DNA from: Clostridium puniceum
Lineage (GTDB): Bacteria > Bacillota > Clostridia > Clostridiales > Clostridiaceae
Assembly (NCBI RefSeq): GCF_002006345.1
Contig: NZ_LZZM01000022.1
Location: 1-64,000 of the forward strand
Length of the DNA stretch: 64,000 nucleotides
Direction: 5' to 3'
Of the stretch, positions 55,927-64,000 are shown one piece after another (position 1 is the stretch's first letter; each line of letters opens with the position of its first letter). The notes under the pieces are model-generated. The model saw only the letters and a program-made list of their open reading frames with translations. It searched no databases and had not been told where the DNA came from. The position numbers and the translations under genes were made by a program.

Positions 55927-56272
55927 ATTATTAACACTCCCATATTATATACTTTAAATTTAAATGTTCATAGCTACATATTTATTTACGTCCATATTTA
56001 TATATATTTTTAATGTGCATAGTTACCATTCATTAAAATAACAAAAAACTAAATTTATTAATTTCTTAAATCAAGTATATTTTAATAAGAATTATTATTT
56101 AAAATATCTACTTTAACTTATTCATTAATTTCCTTTAGTTTTTAATATAGCAAATAATTAGAACTTATATATTTTATATTTTTAAAATTCTTGGTTGTGG
56201 TTAATAAGTTCTATATTATGTTTTGCACTCTTTTATATGTGTTTAAGTTCTTAATTGCGCTTCGCGCTTTTT
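55927..56272. other. Gene-free spacer with a conserved motif behind eda
   Basis: The segment 56191-56241 (TTGGTTGTGGTTAATAAG, ending CACT..TTTTATATGTG) resembles 57006-57055 behind kdgK. GCGC at 56257-56260 pairs with GCGC at 56264-56267 over TTC, followed on the plus strand by seven Ts, overlapping the eda stop. The LUD gene promoter should lie here. Nothing else is seen. Confidence 0.45.
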
Positions 56273-56896
56273 TTAGAAGTGTACATTTTTAATAACTTCA
56301 CTGCAATATTCTTTTACACCTACAGTTCCATTACTTTTATACACTTTATTTAAATCGCTGCCGATACCGCTGCAATCAGCTCCATTTTGTATCCATTCAC
56401 CTATATTATCTTTATTTACTCCACCTGTAGGCATTATATTAATATCTGGGAATATAGATTTTGCAGCTCCTATAAATCCTTTTCCAACAACGTTTCCTGG
56501 GAATACTTTTATAAACCTTACCCCCATCTTATATACTTTATTTAATTCTGACATTGTCATAAGTCCTGGAATTATTAATGCTTTTCTTTGATTTGCATAA
56601 CTTATTATTTCTTCATCAATGCATGGTGAAACAATAAAGTCAGCATTATTTTCAATACATTCATCTACAGCATCTCTGGTTAAAACAGTTCCAGCTCCAA
56701 CACACGCATCTTTATATTCATTCTTTAATTCCTTTATTAACTTTGGTGCATTTGGAACACTCATAGTTACTTCTATAATATTCATTCCACCTTCAATAGC
56801 TGCTATACTGATTTCTCTTGCGTCTTCATAGGTTTTAGTTCTAATAACAGCTACTGCTTTTTCTTTTTTTAAAATATCATAAACTTTTTTAAACAT
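56273..56896 (-). CDS. eda: 2-dehydro-3-deoxy-phosphogluconate (KDPG/KHG) aldolase
   Basis: Eda splits KDPG into pyruvate and glyceraldehyde 3-phosphate, the last step of uronate breakdown. The 207-residue barrel has E42 (IIEVTMSVPNA), the GAGTVLTRD phosphate-site strand, DFIVSPCIDEEI and the Schiff-base Lys, K130 in FIKVFPGN. PTGGVNKDNI follows. GAGG precedes the ATG. It follows kdgK, 205 bases upstream, whose product it uses. Confidence 0.93.
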   Translation of the reverse strand: MFKKVYDILKKEKAVAVIRTKTYEDAREISIAAIEGGMNIIEVTMSVPNAPKLIKELKNEYKDACVGAGTVLTRDAVDECIENNADFIVSPCIDEEIISYANQRKALIIPGLMTMSELNKVYKMGVRFIKVFPGNVVGKGFIGAAKSIFPDINIMPTGGVNKDNIGEWIQNGADCSGIGSDLNKVYKSNGTVGVKEYCSEVIKNVHF

Positions 56897-57005
56897 TTTT
56901 AAACCTCATTTATTATATATATTTTTTTAATAACTTAATTTTCATCCAGCCTCCTATTTTATCACAAATGAATAAATAATTTGGATTTTGAATGTTCAAA
57001 AGTTT

Positions 57006-57055
57006 TTAGTTGTGCTTAATAAGTTTCTTATAACGCTTCTCACTTTTTATATGTG
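57006..57055. repeat. Spacer motif behind kdgK, similar to 56191-56241
   Basis: TTAGTTGTGCTTAATAAG followed by TTTCTTATAACG and CACTTTTTATATGTG matches the segment behind eda at most positions with small gaps. Both lie in spacers before the next gene of the uronate cluster. Confidence 0.4.
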
Positions 57056-57101
57056 AAAATATTTTACTTTCACTTCATGCTTTTTATATATATGTGCAAT
57101 T

Positions 57102-58049
57102 TTAACGCTCTACTTTTTTAGCTTGTCCTAAATGTACCAAAACATCATCATAATAAGGTAATCCTTCATTATCACCTTCAACACCAACTACTAATGAACC
57201 AACTGCATTTGCAAATCTAACGCATTCTTCTAAACTTTTACCTTTAACCAATTCAGTTAAAAAGCCTGCAGCAAATCCATCTCCAGCACCTACTGTATCT
57301 ACTAAAGCTTTTGGTTTTATAGCCTCTACTTCATAAACATTTTTACCATCTGAACCTAAAGCTCCTTTAGCGCCTTTTTTAACAACAACTTTTTCTATTC
57401 CATAGCCATGGAAGGTTTCTATTGCAGCTTCTATAGTTGTTTCTCCCAGTAAAATTTCTATTTCTTCATCACCGATTAAAATAACATTAACATCTGGTAA
57501 TATTTTTTCTATATATGATTTTGCTTCTTCTTTAGTCCACATTTTTAATCTTATATTTGGATCAAAAGATACGGTTAAATTATGTTTTTTCGCTAATTTT
57601 ACTGCTTCTAGTATAATATCTTGATTGTTTTTAGTTATTGATGGAAATACTCCTGTAATATGAAGTATTTTTGCCTCTTTAAAATAATCTTCATTTAAAT
57701 CTTTACACTTCATTGTACTTGTTGGAGATTTTTCTCTATAATAAAATGATCTACTAGATCCATCAGCTAAAACTTCTCTGAAATATACTGAAGTTGGGTA
57801 TCCATCTACAAATTTAACTTCTGAAGTATCAATACCTTCTCCTCTAACTGTTTTTAAAATATACTTTCCAAAATCATCATTACCAAGTCTACTTATCCAT
57901 CCAGCTTTCAACCCTAATCTTGAACAACCTATTGCAACATTTAATTCTGCTCCACCAATTTTTCTTTCAAAAGTATCTGAAAAAATAATTGGTCCTTTTT
58001 TTACTGGACACATTGCAATCATTGCATCTCCTATAGTAATTACGTCCAT
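57102..58049 (-). CDS. kdgK: 2-dehydro-3-deoxygluconokinase (PfkB family)
   Basis: KdgK phosphorylates 2-keto-3-deoxygluconate to KDPG. The sugar-kinase fold is shown by GGAELNVAIGCSRLGLKAGW near residues 32-51, SFDPNIRLKMW in the middle and the catalytic DTVGAGDGFAAGF near 245. I prefer ATG at 58049 (MDVITIGDAM), about 315 residues; the frame extends to 58070 with no better ribosome site. It lies between the isomerase gene and eda, as expected for the pathway. A structured GC-richer segment lies just upstream. Confidence 0.92.
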   Translation of the reverse strand: MDVITIGDAMIAMCPVKKGPIIFSDTFERKIGGAELNVAIGCSRLGLKAGWISRLGNDDFGKYILKTVRGEGIDTSEVKFVDGYPTSVYFREVLADGSSRSFYYREKSPTSTMKCKDLNEDYFKEAKILHITGVFPSITKNNQDIILEAVKLAKKHNLTVSFDPNIRLKMWTKEEAKSYIEKILPDVNVILIGDEEIEILLGETTIEAAIETFHGYGIEKVVVKKGAKGALGSDGKNVYEVEAIKPKALVDTVGAGDGFAAGFLTELVKGKSLEECVRFANAVGSLVVGVEGDNEGLPYYDDVLVHLGQAKKVER

Positions 58050-58072
58050 GAATAAAACACCACTTTCCATTT

Positions 58073-58199
58073 TTTCTTTATCCGATAGCTAGCATCCGTA
58101 ATCCTCCACTTCTTTAAATGGGAGATGACGGCTGCACGCTCCTGGATAAGTTCAACTAAAATTCAGATGGAGTTTACTCATCTGAATCAAGTTTCACTT
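58073..58199. mobile_element. Structured segment resembling an IS200/IS605-type element end
   Basis: This about 125-base stretch is clearly richer in G and C than the DNA around it. CCGTAATCCTCCA at 58096-58108 pairs imperfectly with TGGGAGATGACGG at 58119-58131; after GGCTGCACGCTCCTGGATAA a second stem, ATTCAGATG with CATCTGAAT (58161-58187, plus inner AGT/ACT), follows. From memory, similar stretches flank tnpB-bearing IS605-type elements in clostridia. No tnpA or tnpB is present, so it would be an orphan end or a miniature derivative. Confidence 0.4.
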
Positions 58200-58205
58200 T
58201 ATTTT

Positions 58206-58259
58206 TAGCCTTATCAAGTATATAGAGATAGAACTTAAAATTTATACTTGATAAGGCTA
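58206..58259. repeat. Perfect 17-bp inverted repeat
   Basis: TAGCCTTATCAAGTATA at 58206-58222 and TATACTTGATAAGGCTA at 58243-58259 form a strong hairpin between dhuI and kdgK. There is no U-run on the minus strand, so it is a poor terminator for dhuI; it may belong to the neighbouring element-like segment or slow transcripts. Confidence 0.5.
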
Positions 58260-58363
58260 TAATTAAATTTTTCAATTATGGTTAATTTCGAAATTAATAT
58301 ATATAATTAAGGAATACTATCATCGTATATAGTTAATAAAATTATATACTAACTATAATTTCA

Positions 58364-59002
58364 TTATTCTACTATACTTTTAATGTAAGCTTCTATTTCT
58401 TTGCACTTACAATTATTAAAGAAATATTCTTTGAATTTTTCTCCGCTTACAGCTCCCTTTAATAACTCTTGGTCTATTTCTTTTAAAATTGTTACCATAT
58501 CTTTATGAGTTACTTTTTTAACTTCATCTAGTATTTTCTTGTTTCTTTGTTCTGGAATAACTCTGTCTTTTGGATATCCTTGTCCACTTTCACCTTGGAA
58601 TAACTTTTCAAAAATGTATTCTAGATTTAATTCAGCTCCCCATCCAAAGCCTTTTGCAAAAGGTAATGCAATTGCATTTCCATCATTAATTTGTGCAAAC
58701 ATATAAGCATCTGAAGGATCTACTATATGACCGCATAATACTCCCGGGAATGAGTTAGCTGCAAGCATTGCACCTTCTCCAGTTCCACATCCAGTTATTA
58801 CATAATCTGCTGCTCCTGAATTTAAAAGGATAGCAGCTAATATACCATTTTGAACATACGTTAATTGTGCTTCACCTTCTACGCCATACATTCCATAGTT
58901 AAATACTTCATGACCTTTTGGTTCTACTACTTTTTTTAATGATTCATATATCATTGGGTTTTTTGCAGCTTGACTGTTTTCATTTATTAAAGCAATTTTC
59001 AT
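58364..59002 (-). CDS. RpiB/LacAB-family sugar isomerase, DhuI-like
   Basis: A 212-residue protein of the RpiB/LacA/LacB family with the start IALINENSQAAKNPMIYESL and the phosphate/substrate loop ITGCGTGEGAMLAANSFPGV. In streptococcal glycosaminoglycan clusters such a protein (DhuI) isomerises the unsaturated-uronate product 4-deoxy-L-threo-5-hexosulose uronate, replacing the unrelated KduI. Its place directly behind a DhuD-like reductase gene and before kdgK and eda strongly supports that role here. GGAGG precedes the ATG. Confidence 0.82.
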   Translation of the reverse strand: MKIALINENSQAAKNPMIYESLKKVVEPKGHEVFNYGMYGVEGEAQLTYVQNGILAAILLNSGAADYVITGCGTGEGAMLAANSFPGVLCGHIVDPSDAYMFAQINDGNAIALPFAKGFGWGAELNLEYIFEKLFQGESGQGYPKDRVIPEQRNKKILDEVKKVTHKDMVTILKEIDQELLKGAVSGEKFKEYFFNNCKCKEIEAYIKSIVE

Positions 59003-59039
59003 TTACTTTTCCTCCTAATTATCATGTTATTTTCTACCA

Positions 59040-59840
59040 TTATTTAGGTTGTTTTCCAATGTAAGCTAAGATTCCACCATCTACATATAAAATATGACCA
59101 TTTACAAAATCTGATGCATCAGATGCTAAAAATACAGCTGGTCCTGCTAAATCTTCTGGTGTTCCCCAACGTGCAGCTGGAGTTTTGGCTACAATAAATT
59201 GATCAAAAGGATGTTTTGACCCATCTGCTTGTGCTTCTCTAAGTGGTGCAGTTTGTGGTGTTGCTATATATCCAGGTCCAATTCCGTTACATTGAATATT
59301 GTATTCACCATATTCAGATGCTATATTTTTAGTTAACATCTTAAGTCCACCTTTAGCAGCTGCATAAGCTGAAACAGTTTCTCTGCCTAATTCGCTCATC
59401 ATAGAACATATGTTGATTATTTTTCCATGTCCTTTTTTAATCATTCCAGGTATTACTGCCTTAGATACTATAAATGGAGCGTTTAAATCTACGTCTATAA
59501 CTTGTCTGAATTCCGCTGCTTTCATTTCAAGCATTGGAATTCTTTTAATTATTCCTGCATTATTTACTAAAATGTCAATTACGCCAACTTCTTTTTCTAT
59601 CTTTGCAACTAATTCATTTACAGCTTCTTCATCTGTAACGTCACATACATAACCATTAGCCTTTATTCCTAATTCTTCATACGCTTTTAAACCTTTATCG
59701 ACTAATTCTTGGTTAATATCATTGAATACTATTGTTGCTCCAGCTTGTGCATAAGATTTTGCAAGTTCAAATCCAATACCATATGCAGCTCCTGTTATTA
59801 ATGCTATTTTGCCTTCTAGTGAAAATTTCTTTATATCCAT
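59040..59840 (-). CDS. SDR-family oxidoreductase, DhuD/KduD-like
   Basis: A 266-residue short-chain dehydrogenase. TGAAYGIGFELA (residues 17-28) binds the cofactor, NNAG follows, and the catalytic Tyr-Lys pair is in SAYAAAKGG, with the Ser upstream in ICSMMSE. Together with the isomerase it should reduce the ketouronate to 2-keto-3-deoxygluconate, the substrate of KdgK. Family members are also annotated as gluconate 5-dehydrogenase, so activity is inferred from context. It is the first gene of dhuD-dhuI-kdgK-eda and is divergent from an AraC regulator. Confidence 0.85.
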   Translation of the reverse strand: MDIKKFSLEGKIALITGAAYGIGFELAKSYAQAGATIVFNDINQELVDKGLKAYEELGIKANGYVCDVTDEEAVNELVAKIEKEVGVIDILVNNAGIIKRIPMLEMKAAEFRQVIDVDLNAPFIVSKAVIPGMIKKGHGKIINICSMMSELGRETVSAYAAAKGGLKMLTKNIASEYGEYNIQCNGIGPGYIATPQTAPLREAQADGSKHPFDQFIVAKTPAARWGTPEDLAGPAVFLASDASDFVNGHILYVDGGILAYIGKQPK

Positions 59841-59935
59841 TAACTATTCCTCCTCGAAAATTAATACTACTTATTTAATAATTTAATTATACTATGATAA
59901 TTTAACTGTTTCTTGTTATATTTTCATCAAAATAT

Positions 59936-59963
59936 TGCAAATCTTGAAGTACTAAGTATAATA
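59936..59963 (+). promoter_or_regulatory. Likely promoter of the AraC-type regulator
   Basis: TTGCAA at 59936-59941 and TATAAT at 59958-59963 are separated by 16 bases and lie about 37 bases upstream of the ATG. A leftward TATAAT for dhuD lies at 59892-59887 on the other strand. Confidence 0.5.
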
Positions 59964-59999
59964 AAAATAAATAGACTATTATTTAGTGAGGTGATTTTA

Positions 60000-60854
60000 A
60001 TGAAAGAATTTACATCCTGCAAACAATCTATTAATAATTGTATAGAAAATAAATATTTCTCAATTGCACATTTACATAGTGAAGAAGAAACTATGTCTAT
60101 TCACATTCATGATTGCTATGAAGTTTACTATTCTATTTCTGGTGGAAAACAATTTTTAATAGATAATAAACTATACGATATTAATCCTGGAGACTTATTT
60201 GTTATAAATCAATTTGAAAGCCACTATGTTTCTCAAATAAGCAAAATGGTGCATGAAAGAATAGTAATTTCTATTCATCCTGACTTCTTAAGATCTATTT
60301 CTACAGACAAAACAGATTTAAGTTATTGTTTCAGCCATCGTGACGAAACTTTTAGCCATAAAATTCAATTAGATAAGGAACAACAAAACAGATTCATATA
60401 TTTTATAAATAAGATTATAAGTGCAGAAGGTTTTGGTTCTGATAGAATTGAGTATTCAAGTTTTATAGAACTTATGACTTATTTCACTAAATTATTTGTT
60501 GATAATGAAGATACTTTGTTATCATATTATAAATATAATAATCAAATTCAAGAAATAATTGGTTATATTAATGACACTGTTCTTGAAAATATTACCATTA
60601 AACATTTAGCAGAACACTTCTTTCTAAGTGAATCTTATATTTGTAGAATTTTTAAATTGGCTACTGGAACAACTATAAATAAATATATTACTGCAAGAAG
60701 AATATCTATTGCAAAATCTCTTCTCTCAAATGGTTCAAATATTAATGATGTATATATTGAATGTGGTTTTAATGATTATAGCAACTTTTTGAAGTCTTTT
60801 AAAAAAGCTGTTGGAGTTTCTCCTAAGAAGTATTCTACTTTTAGTATGAATTAG
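60000..60854 (+). CDS. AraC-family transcriptional regulator
   Basis: A 284-residue regulator with an N-terminal cupin sensor domain (HIHDCYEVYYSISGGKQF, DINPGDLFVINQFESHYV) and two C-terminal helix-turn-helices (ITIKHLAEHFFLSESYICRI and NINDVYIECGFNDYSNFLKS). ATG at 60000 has GAGGTG upstream, so the in-frame extension to 59913 is rejected. It is divergent from dhuD and probably controls the dhuD-dhuI-kdgK-eda genes in response to a uronate intermediate. It is distinct from the YesN-type system that serves the ABC genes. Confidence 0.9.
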   Translation: MKEFTSCKQSINNCIENKYFSIAHLHSEEETMSIHIHDCYEVYYSISGGKQFLIDNKLYDINPGDLFVINQFESHYVSQISKMVHERIVISIHPDFLRSISTDKTDLSYCFSHRDETFSHKIQLDKEQQNRFIYFINKIISAEGFGSDRIEYSSFIELMTYFTKLFVDNEDTLLSYYKYNNQIQEIIGYINDTVLENITIKHLAEHFFLSESYICRIFKLATGTTINKYITARRISIAKSLLSNGSNINDVYIECGFNDYSNFLKSFKKAVGVSPKKYSTFSMN

Positions 60855-61001
60855 TTGTTTTAATAAAATTATCTTAATATTAAATTAAACTCAAAATATT
60901 AAAAAGATAATTTTCCTTAAAATTCAGATAGTTTTATATTTTGTAAGCATGAGCATCACAAAATAAAGTCCATAATAAAAAATGCATTTATCAACATTAT
61001 T

Positions 61002-61033
61002 AAGTAAATTTATTATTATTAATAAATTTACTT
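61002..61033 (+). terminator. Terminator of the AraC-type regulator gene
   Basis: AAGTAAATTTATT at 61002-61014 pairs perfectly with AATAAATTTACTT at 61021-61033; the plus strand continues TTCTTTTTT. Confidence 0.85.
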
Positions 61034-61053
61034 TTCTTTTTTATCAATTAAAT

Positions 61054-61448
61054 TTACAACATATCTATTGATTTCCTAATATCTTTCATATTCACTTCCT
61101 GCTCTGAAATGCCTGAGGCTATTTCTCTAGATAAACTCTCGTGTTGTTCAAAAACATTAATAACATTCGACTATCAGCCAGTTTATCAGTGTCTATTACT
61201 TTAATATGCACATTGGTAATATCAATTGCTAAGTTTTCCATATTTGACTTGAACTCAGATAATATACTTTCAGTATTCTGTAATTCCTTATTTTGTAATT
61301 CTGTAGAAGATATTAGTAAAGTTGCAATAGTATTGATATCTTTCAACTCTTTAAAATCATTGCTTAAATCTTCATTAACAATAATATCCTCAATATTATC
61401 CCTAGAAAAATCTGTTACTTCTGTAGTATTTCTCTTAAAAATTTTCAT
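61054..61448 (-). pseudogene. Frameshifted small coiled-coil protein, possibly chemoreceptor-derived
   Basis: The first frame (61448-61119) encodes 109 residues, ending in an odd MLLMFLNNTRVYLEK. From about 61175 the adjacent frame continues convincingly: INVFEQHESLSREIASGISE, then NMKDIRKSIDML and a TAA at 61054. A single base loss or gain near 61160-61180 explains both. The N-terminal part (LISSTELQNKELQNTESIL, SNMENLAIDITNVHIKV) is helical and reminds me of cytosolic signalling-domain proteins related to chemoreceptors. It lies between the AraC regulator and the PTS genes. The frameshift is well supported, the family is not. Confidence 0.5.
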
Positions 61449-61530
61449 TATTTATTCCTCCTAGTTTAACAAAAAGTTATTATTACAATTAAAAATACAC
61501 CTAACTTTTATCATCTTATCTTAAAATGCC

Positions 61531-62358
61531 CTATCCACACACGCCTAACAATGTCAAAACAAGTCCTAAAATAATAATTCCGAATAGTATATACATAGGT
61601 TTAACCCTTTTACTCAAAAGTATAAAACATACTAATACTGCGCTTAATGGAAGTACGCCTATCATTATAGAATCTAATACTTTTTGAAGCTCAAAATCTG
61701 TCCCTCCAATGGTAGCCTCAAAAGTAGTTGAAAATTTAACCATTTGATATGACATAGATCCAATCATCATTAACCCCATAATTGATGCTGCTTTCGTTAT
61801 TGATTGAATTAATCCTGATTCAGTTGCTTCTCTTATATACTTTGATCCTAATTTATATCCTAATACTCCTCCATAATAACGAATAAAGAAGCCTGGTATA
61901 TTATAAACCAATAAAAACAATATAGGACCTAGTATATTTCCAGCTTGAGCTAATCCTAATCCAATTCCAGTAGCTATAATCCTCAAGGTTCCTGAAAAAA
62001 ATGAATCACCAAGTCCTGCAAAAGGCCCCATAAGACCTACTTTTACTGCATTAATAGAATCTGTATCAAATTCACCATTGCTATTTGCATTTTCTTCTTC
62101 CATTGATAAGGTAAGTCCCATAATAAATGTAACCATTTGAGGAGTTGTATTGAAAAACATAGAATTTCTCTTTAATGCTTCATAATATTCTTCTTCATTT
62201 TTATAAATTTTCTTTAATAATGGTTTAATTGTCCATGCATAGCCCATACCTTGCATTCGTATATAATTTATTCCTGTCATTAAAAAATTTTGACGCCAAA
62301 ACAATGTTCTCATCATTTTTTTTTCATATCGAGATAATTTAAACTCACTCTTACTCAT
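61531..62358 (-). CDS. PTS system mannose-family IID component
   Basis: A 275-residue membrane subunit of a mannose-class phosphotransferase permease. RTLFWRQNFLMTGINYIRMQ near the N-terminus, MVTFIMGLTLSMEE, GLMGPFAGLGDSFFSGTLR and the C-terminal helices are family features. Its start overlaps the end of the IIC gene by 8 bases, giving translational coupling. In glycosaminoglycan clusters of firmicutes this class imports unsaturated disaccharides; here sugar identity is inferred from context. Confidence 0.9.
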   Translation of the reverse strand: MSKSEFKLSRYEKKMMRTLFWRQNFLMTGINYIRMQGMGYAWTIKPLLKKIYKNEEEYYEALKRNSMFFNTTPQMVTFIMGLTLSMEEENANSNGEFDTDSINAVKVGLMGPFAGLGDSFFSGTLRIIATGIGLGLAQAGNILGPILFLLVYNIPGFFIRYYGGVLGYKLGSKYIREATESGLIQSITKAASIMGLMMIGSMSYQMVKFSTTFEATIGGTDFELQKVLDSIMIGVLPLSAVLVCFILLSKRVKPMYILFGIIILGLVLTLLGVCG

Positions 62359-63148
62359 TAAAAAAGTCCTCCATTTCTGATGTTTGACTTATTTTTGAAT
62401 TATCATTGACTGCAATTTTTTTCTTATCAGTATAATCAGATATGCATATATAAACTGATATACATGCTGCAAAAATTGCTACTCCCATATTTGATAAATT
62501 CAAGTAAGCTGCCATAGCAAATCCTGCAAAGAAAAATAATGCTATATTCTTTTGCCATAACATTTTTAATAGCAGTCCAAATCCCAAAGCTGGCAAAATT
62601 CCTGCTGCTGTTGTTAATCCATTCATAACCACAGGAGGAATTGCATTTACTATAGTTTCAATTGTATTTGTCCCGGCTACGATGCCTATAAACACAACTA
62701 TTGCAAAAGCTGAGGGAAAAATTAATAACTGAGATAAAAACAATCTATTGAAATTTTTTTCATCTTTATTATCTAAGTGTCTATCCAGCTTCTCAACTAA
62801 AGCAGTAAAGAATAATTTCAAAATATTATAAAAAAATGCTCCTAATATGCTTATTGGAACAGCTAATGCAATTGCAACCTGAACATTTTGCTTTAGTAAT
62901 ATAGCATATGCTGTTGCTAAAACTCCCCCTATTGCAATTTCTTGTGGAACTGAGCCTCCAATTGTAATTGCACCTAGAAAAACTAATTCTATAGCTGCAC
63001 CTAAGGTTATTCCTTCTGCTGGATGACCTAAAACTATACCCACTAAAGTACCTGTTACCATTGGTCGGTTAAGTTGTAGACAAAATACCCAATCAAAAAA
63101 TTTTACTATAAAGATAACTAATGCAACTAATAAACCTTCAACAACCAT
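62351..63148 (-). CDS. PTS system mannose-family IIC component
   Basis: A 265-residue membrane subunit. LQLNRPMVTGTLVGIVLGHP (about 25-44) and GAAIELVFLGAITIGGSVPQ are the family signatures of the sugar channel. It stands between IIB (12 bases upstream) and IID (overlapping). Together they move a sugar across the membrane with phosphorylation by IIB. Confidence 0.92.
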   Translation of the reverse strand: MVVEGLLVALVIFIVKFFDWVFCLQLNRPMVTGTLVGIVLGHPAEGITLGAAIELVFLGAITIGGSVPQEIAIGGVLATAYAILLKQNVQVAIALAVPISILGAFFYNILKLFFTALVEKLDRHLDNKDEKNFNRLFLSQLLIFPSAFAIVVFIGIVAGTNTIETIVNAIPPVVMNGLTTAAGILPALGFGLLLKMLWQKNIALFFFAGFAMAAYLNLSNMGVAIFAACISVYICISDYTDKKKIAVNDNSKISQTSEMEDFFNE

Positions 63149-63160
63149 TTACATTACCTC

Positions 63161-63652
63161 CTAGTTTTTCTCTAATAGTATTTCTAATAATTTCATCTGA
63201 CCTGTTGGTACAATCTGATACTCTACTCTCTTTCCATATTTAAAAATTTTATTAAATTCCTCTATATCCTCTTCTGTTAAATAAATCGTATCTGTTACTT
63301 TTTTCTTTGCTGATAAATCGCTTGATAAAAGTCCATAATTAGAGATATTTACAAAAGGAATATCTTCAACTTTTTCTATTAATCTTCTTGCATCTTCTGG
63401 ATTATTTACTACAATTAGAATTTTTAAATTCTTTGCCCTTGGATCATTTAATACATTTACAGCTTCATCTATAGATAAAATACTACACTTTGTAGTATCT
63501 GGTACTGCCATTTTTAGAGACATTTTTTGAATATCATTTTTAACTACACTGTTATTGGCAACTATTATACGATTTACTCCTAAATATTTTGCCCAAACAA
63601 ATGCTACTTGTCCATGAAGTAATCTATCATCAATTCTTATCATTGAAATCAT
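63161..63652 (-). CDS. PTS system mannose-family IIB component
   Basis: A 163-residue cytosolic phosphocarrier. The phosphorylated His is H13 in IDDRLLHGQVAFVWAK, the signature of the mannose-class IIB. KMAVPDTTKCSILSIDEAV follows. GGAGG lies 8 bases before the ATG. It receives phosphate from the IIA encoded just upstream. Confidence 0.93.
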   Translation of the reverse strand: MISMIRIDDRLLHGQVAFVWAKYLGVNRIIVANNSVVKNDIQKMSLKMAVPDTTKCSILSIDEAVNVLNDPRAKNLKILIVVNNPEDARRLIEKVEDIPFVNISNYGLLSSDLSAKKKVTDTIYLTEEDIEEFNKIFKYGKRVEYQIVPTGQMKLLEILLEKN

Positions 63653-63725
63653 TGGTTATTCCTCCTTAAGTAAATTTGTTACAAATATATTATTTACCTT
63701 TTGTATGCAGACATATTTATTTTTA

Positions 63726-64000
63726 TTAAAAAAAATCATTTTTATCTTGAATCTGTTTTATATTTTCAGTATTAGAAAATAATTTAATTCCATCCTTGGC
63801 ATTATTAATCTTTTCATTTAATTCTTCATCAGAGGTATCCATTTCTAATAATACCTCTATTACTAATGAAAGATTCATACCACTTATTAATTTTATATTA
63901 CTAAATTCAACTAATTCCATTGCTGCATTACATACACTACCGCCAAATATATCTGCTATAACAATAAAATCATTTCCTTCATTATTTTTTGCTTCATTTT
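63726..64000 (-). CDS. PTS system mannose-family IIA component (5' end outside the window)
   Basis: The frame is open from the right edge: DFIVIADIFGGSVCNAAMEL is the conserved core of mannose-class IIA, and the remaining 70 or so residues form the C-terminal helices. The active-site His, near the N-terminus, lies beyond position 64000. It is the first visible gene of the IIA-IIB-IIC-IID unit. Confidence 0.88.
   Translation of the reverse strand, partial: NEAKNNEGNDFIVIADIFGGSVCNAAMELVEFSNIKLISGMNLSLVIEVLLEMDTSDEELNEKINNAKDGIKLFSNTENIKQIQDKNDFF

Noticed and set aside
58073..58199. tRNA or 6S-type RNA gene
   Set aside because: No cloverleaf, CCA or conserved 6S bulge could be drawn; the two simple stems fit an element end better.

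Overview
The window is AT-rich, tightly packed bacterial chromosome. Strong GGAGG-type ribosome sites, the firmicute-type L27 leader with its Prp protease, a THI-box thiamine operon, an rnfCDGEAB operon and many clostridial radical-SAM and membrane families all point to Clostridium sensu stricto (cluster I, solventogenic or butyric type). This is inferred from gene content, not from a marker gene. No rRNA, tRNA, CRISPR array, intact insertion sequence or prophage was seen. Most genes lie on the minus strand.

Region 1-8.8 kb is mixed: a MarR-cyclase pair, the rRNA methyltransferase gene rlmD, a membrane protein and a lipoprotein, a ComEA-like protein and a D,D-carboxypeptidase. It ends in a striking scar at about 8470, where the 3' part of an asd gene meets the 3' part of a lysR-type gene. 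Region 8.8-26.3 kb is conserved housekeeping DNA: pseudouridine synthase, LCP ligase, yqeK, nadD, yhbY, obgE, rpmA-prp-rplU with an L21 leader, rng, two radical-SAM-associated genes, and thiW-thiD-thiC-thiM-thiE under a TPP riboswitch with its own terminator.

Region 26.4-40.9 kb is rich in extracytosolic redox functions. It has a membrane Fe-S/FMN protein with its own ApbE flavin transferase, a NusG-II protein with a Gx transporter, a second lipoprotein ApbE behind an attenuator-like leader, the complete Rnf complex and an RseC-like protein. L-serine dehydratase genes and a histidine-kinase remnant sit inside it.

Region 41.3-64 kb is a uronate-polysaccharide catabolism locus. Two heparinase II/III-type lyases and a GH88 unsaturated glucuronyl hydrolase, all without signal peptides, should cut imported oligosaccharides in the cytosol. 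An ABC importer, controlled by a YesM/YesN-type two-component system, and a mannose-family PTS offer two entry routes. DhuI-like isomerase, DhuD-like reductase, KdgK and Eda then take the released uronate to pyruvate and glyceraldehyde 3-phosphate. A nearly identical 33-bp element lies upstream of both the lyase genes and the ABC genes and probably links them into one regulon. A rhamnose mutarotase and an AraC regulator complete the locus. The window ends inside the PTS IIA gene.
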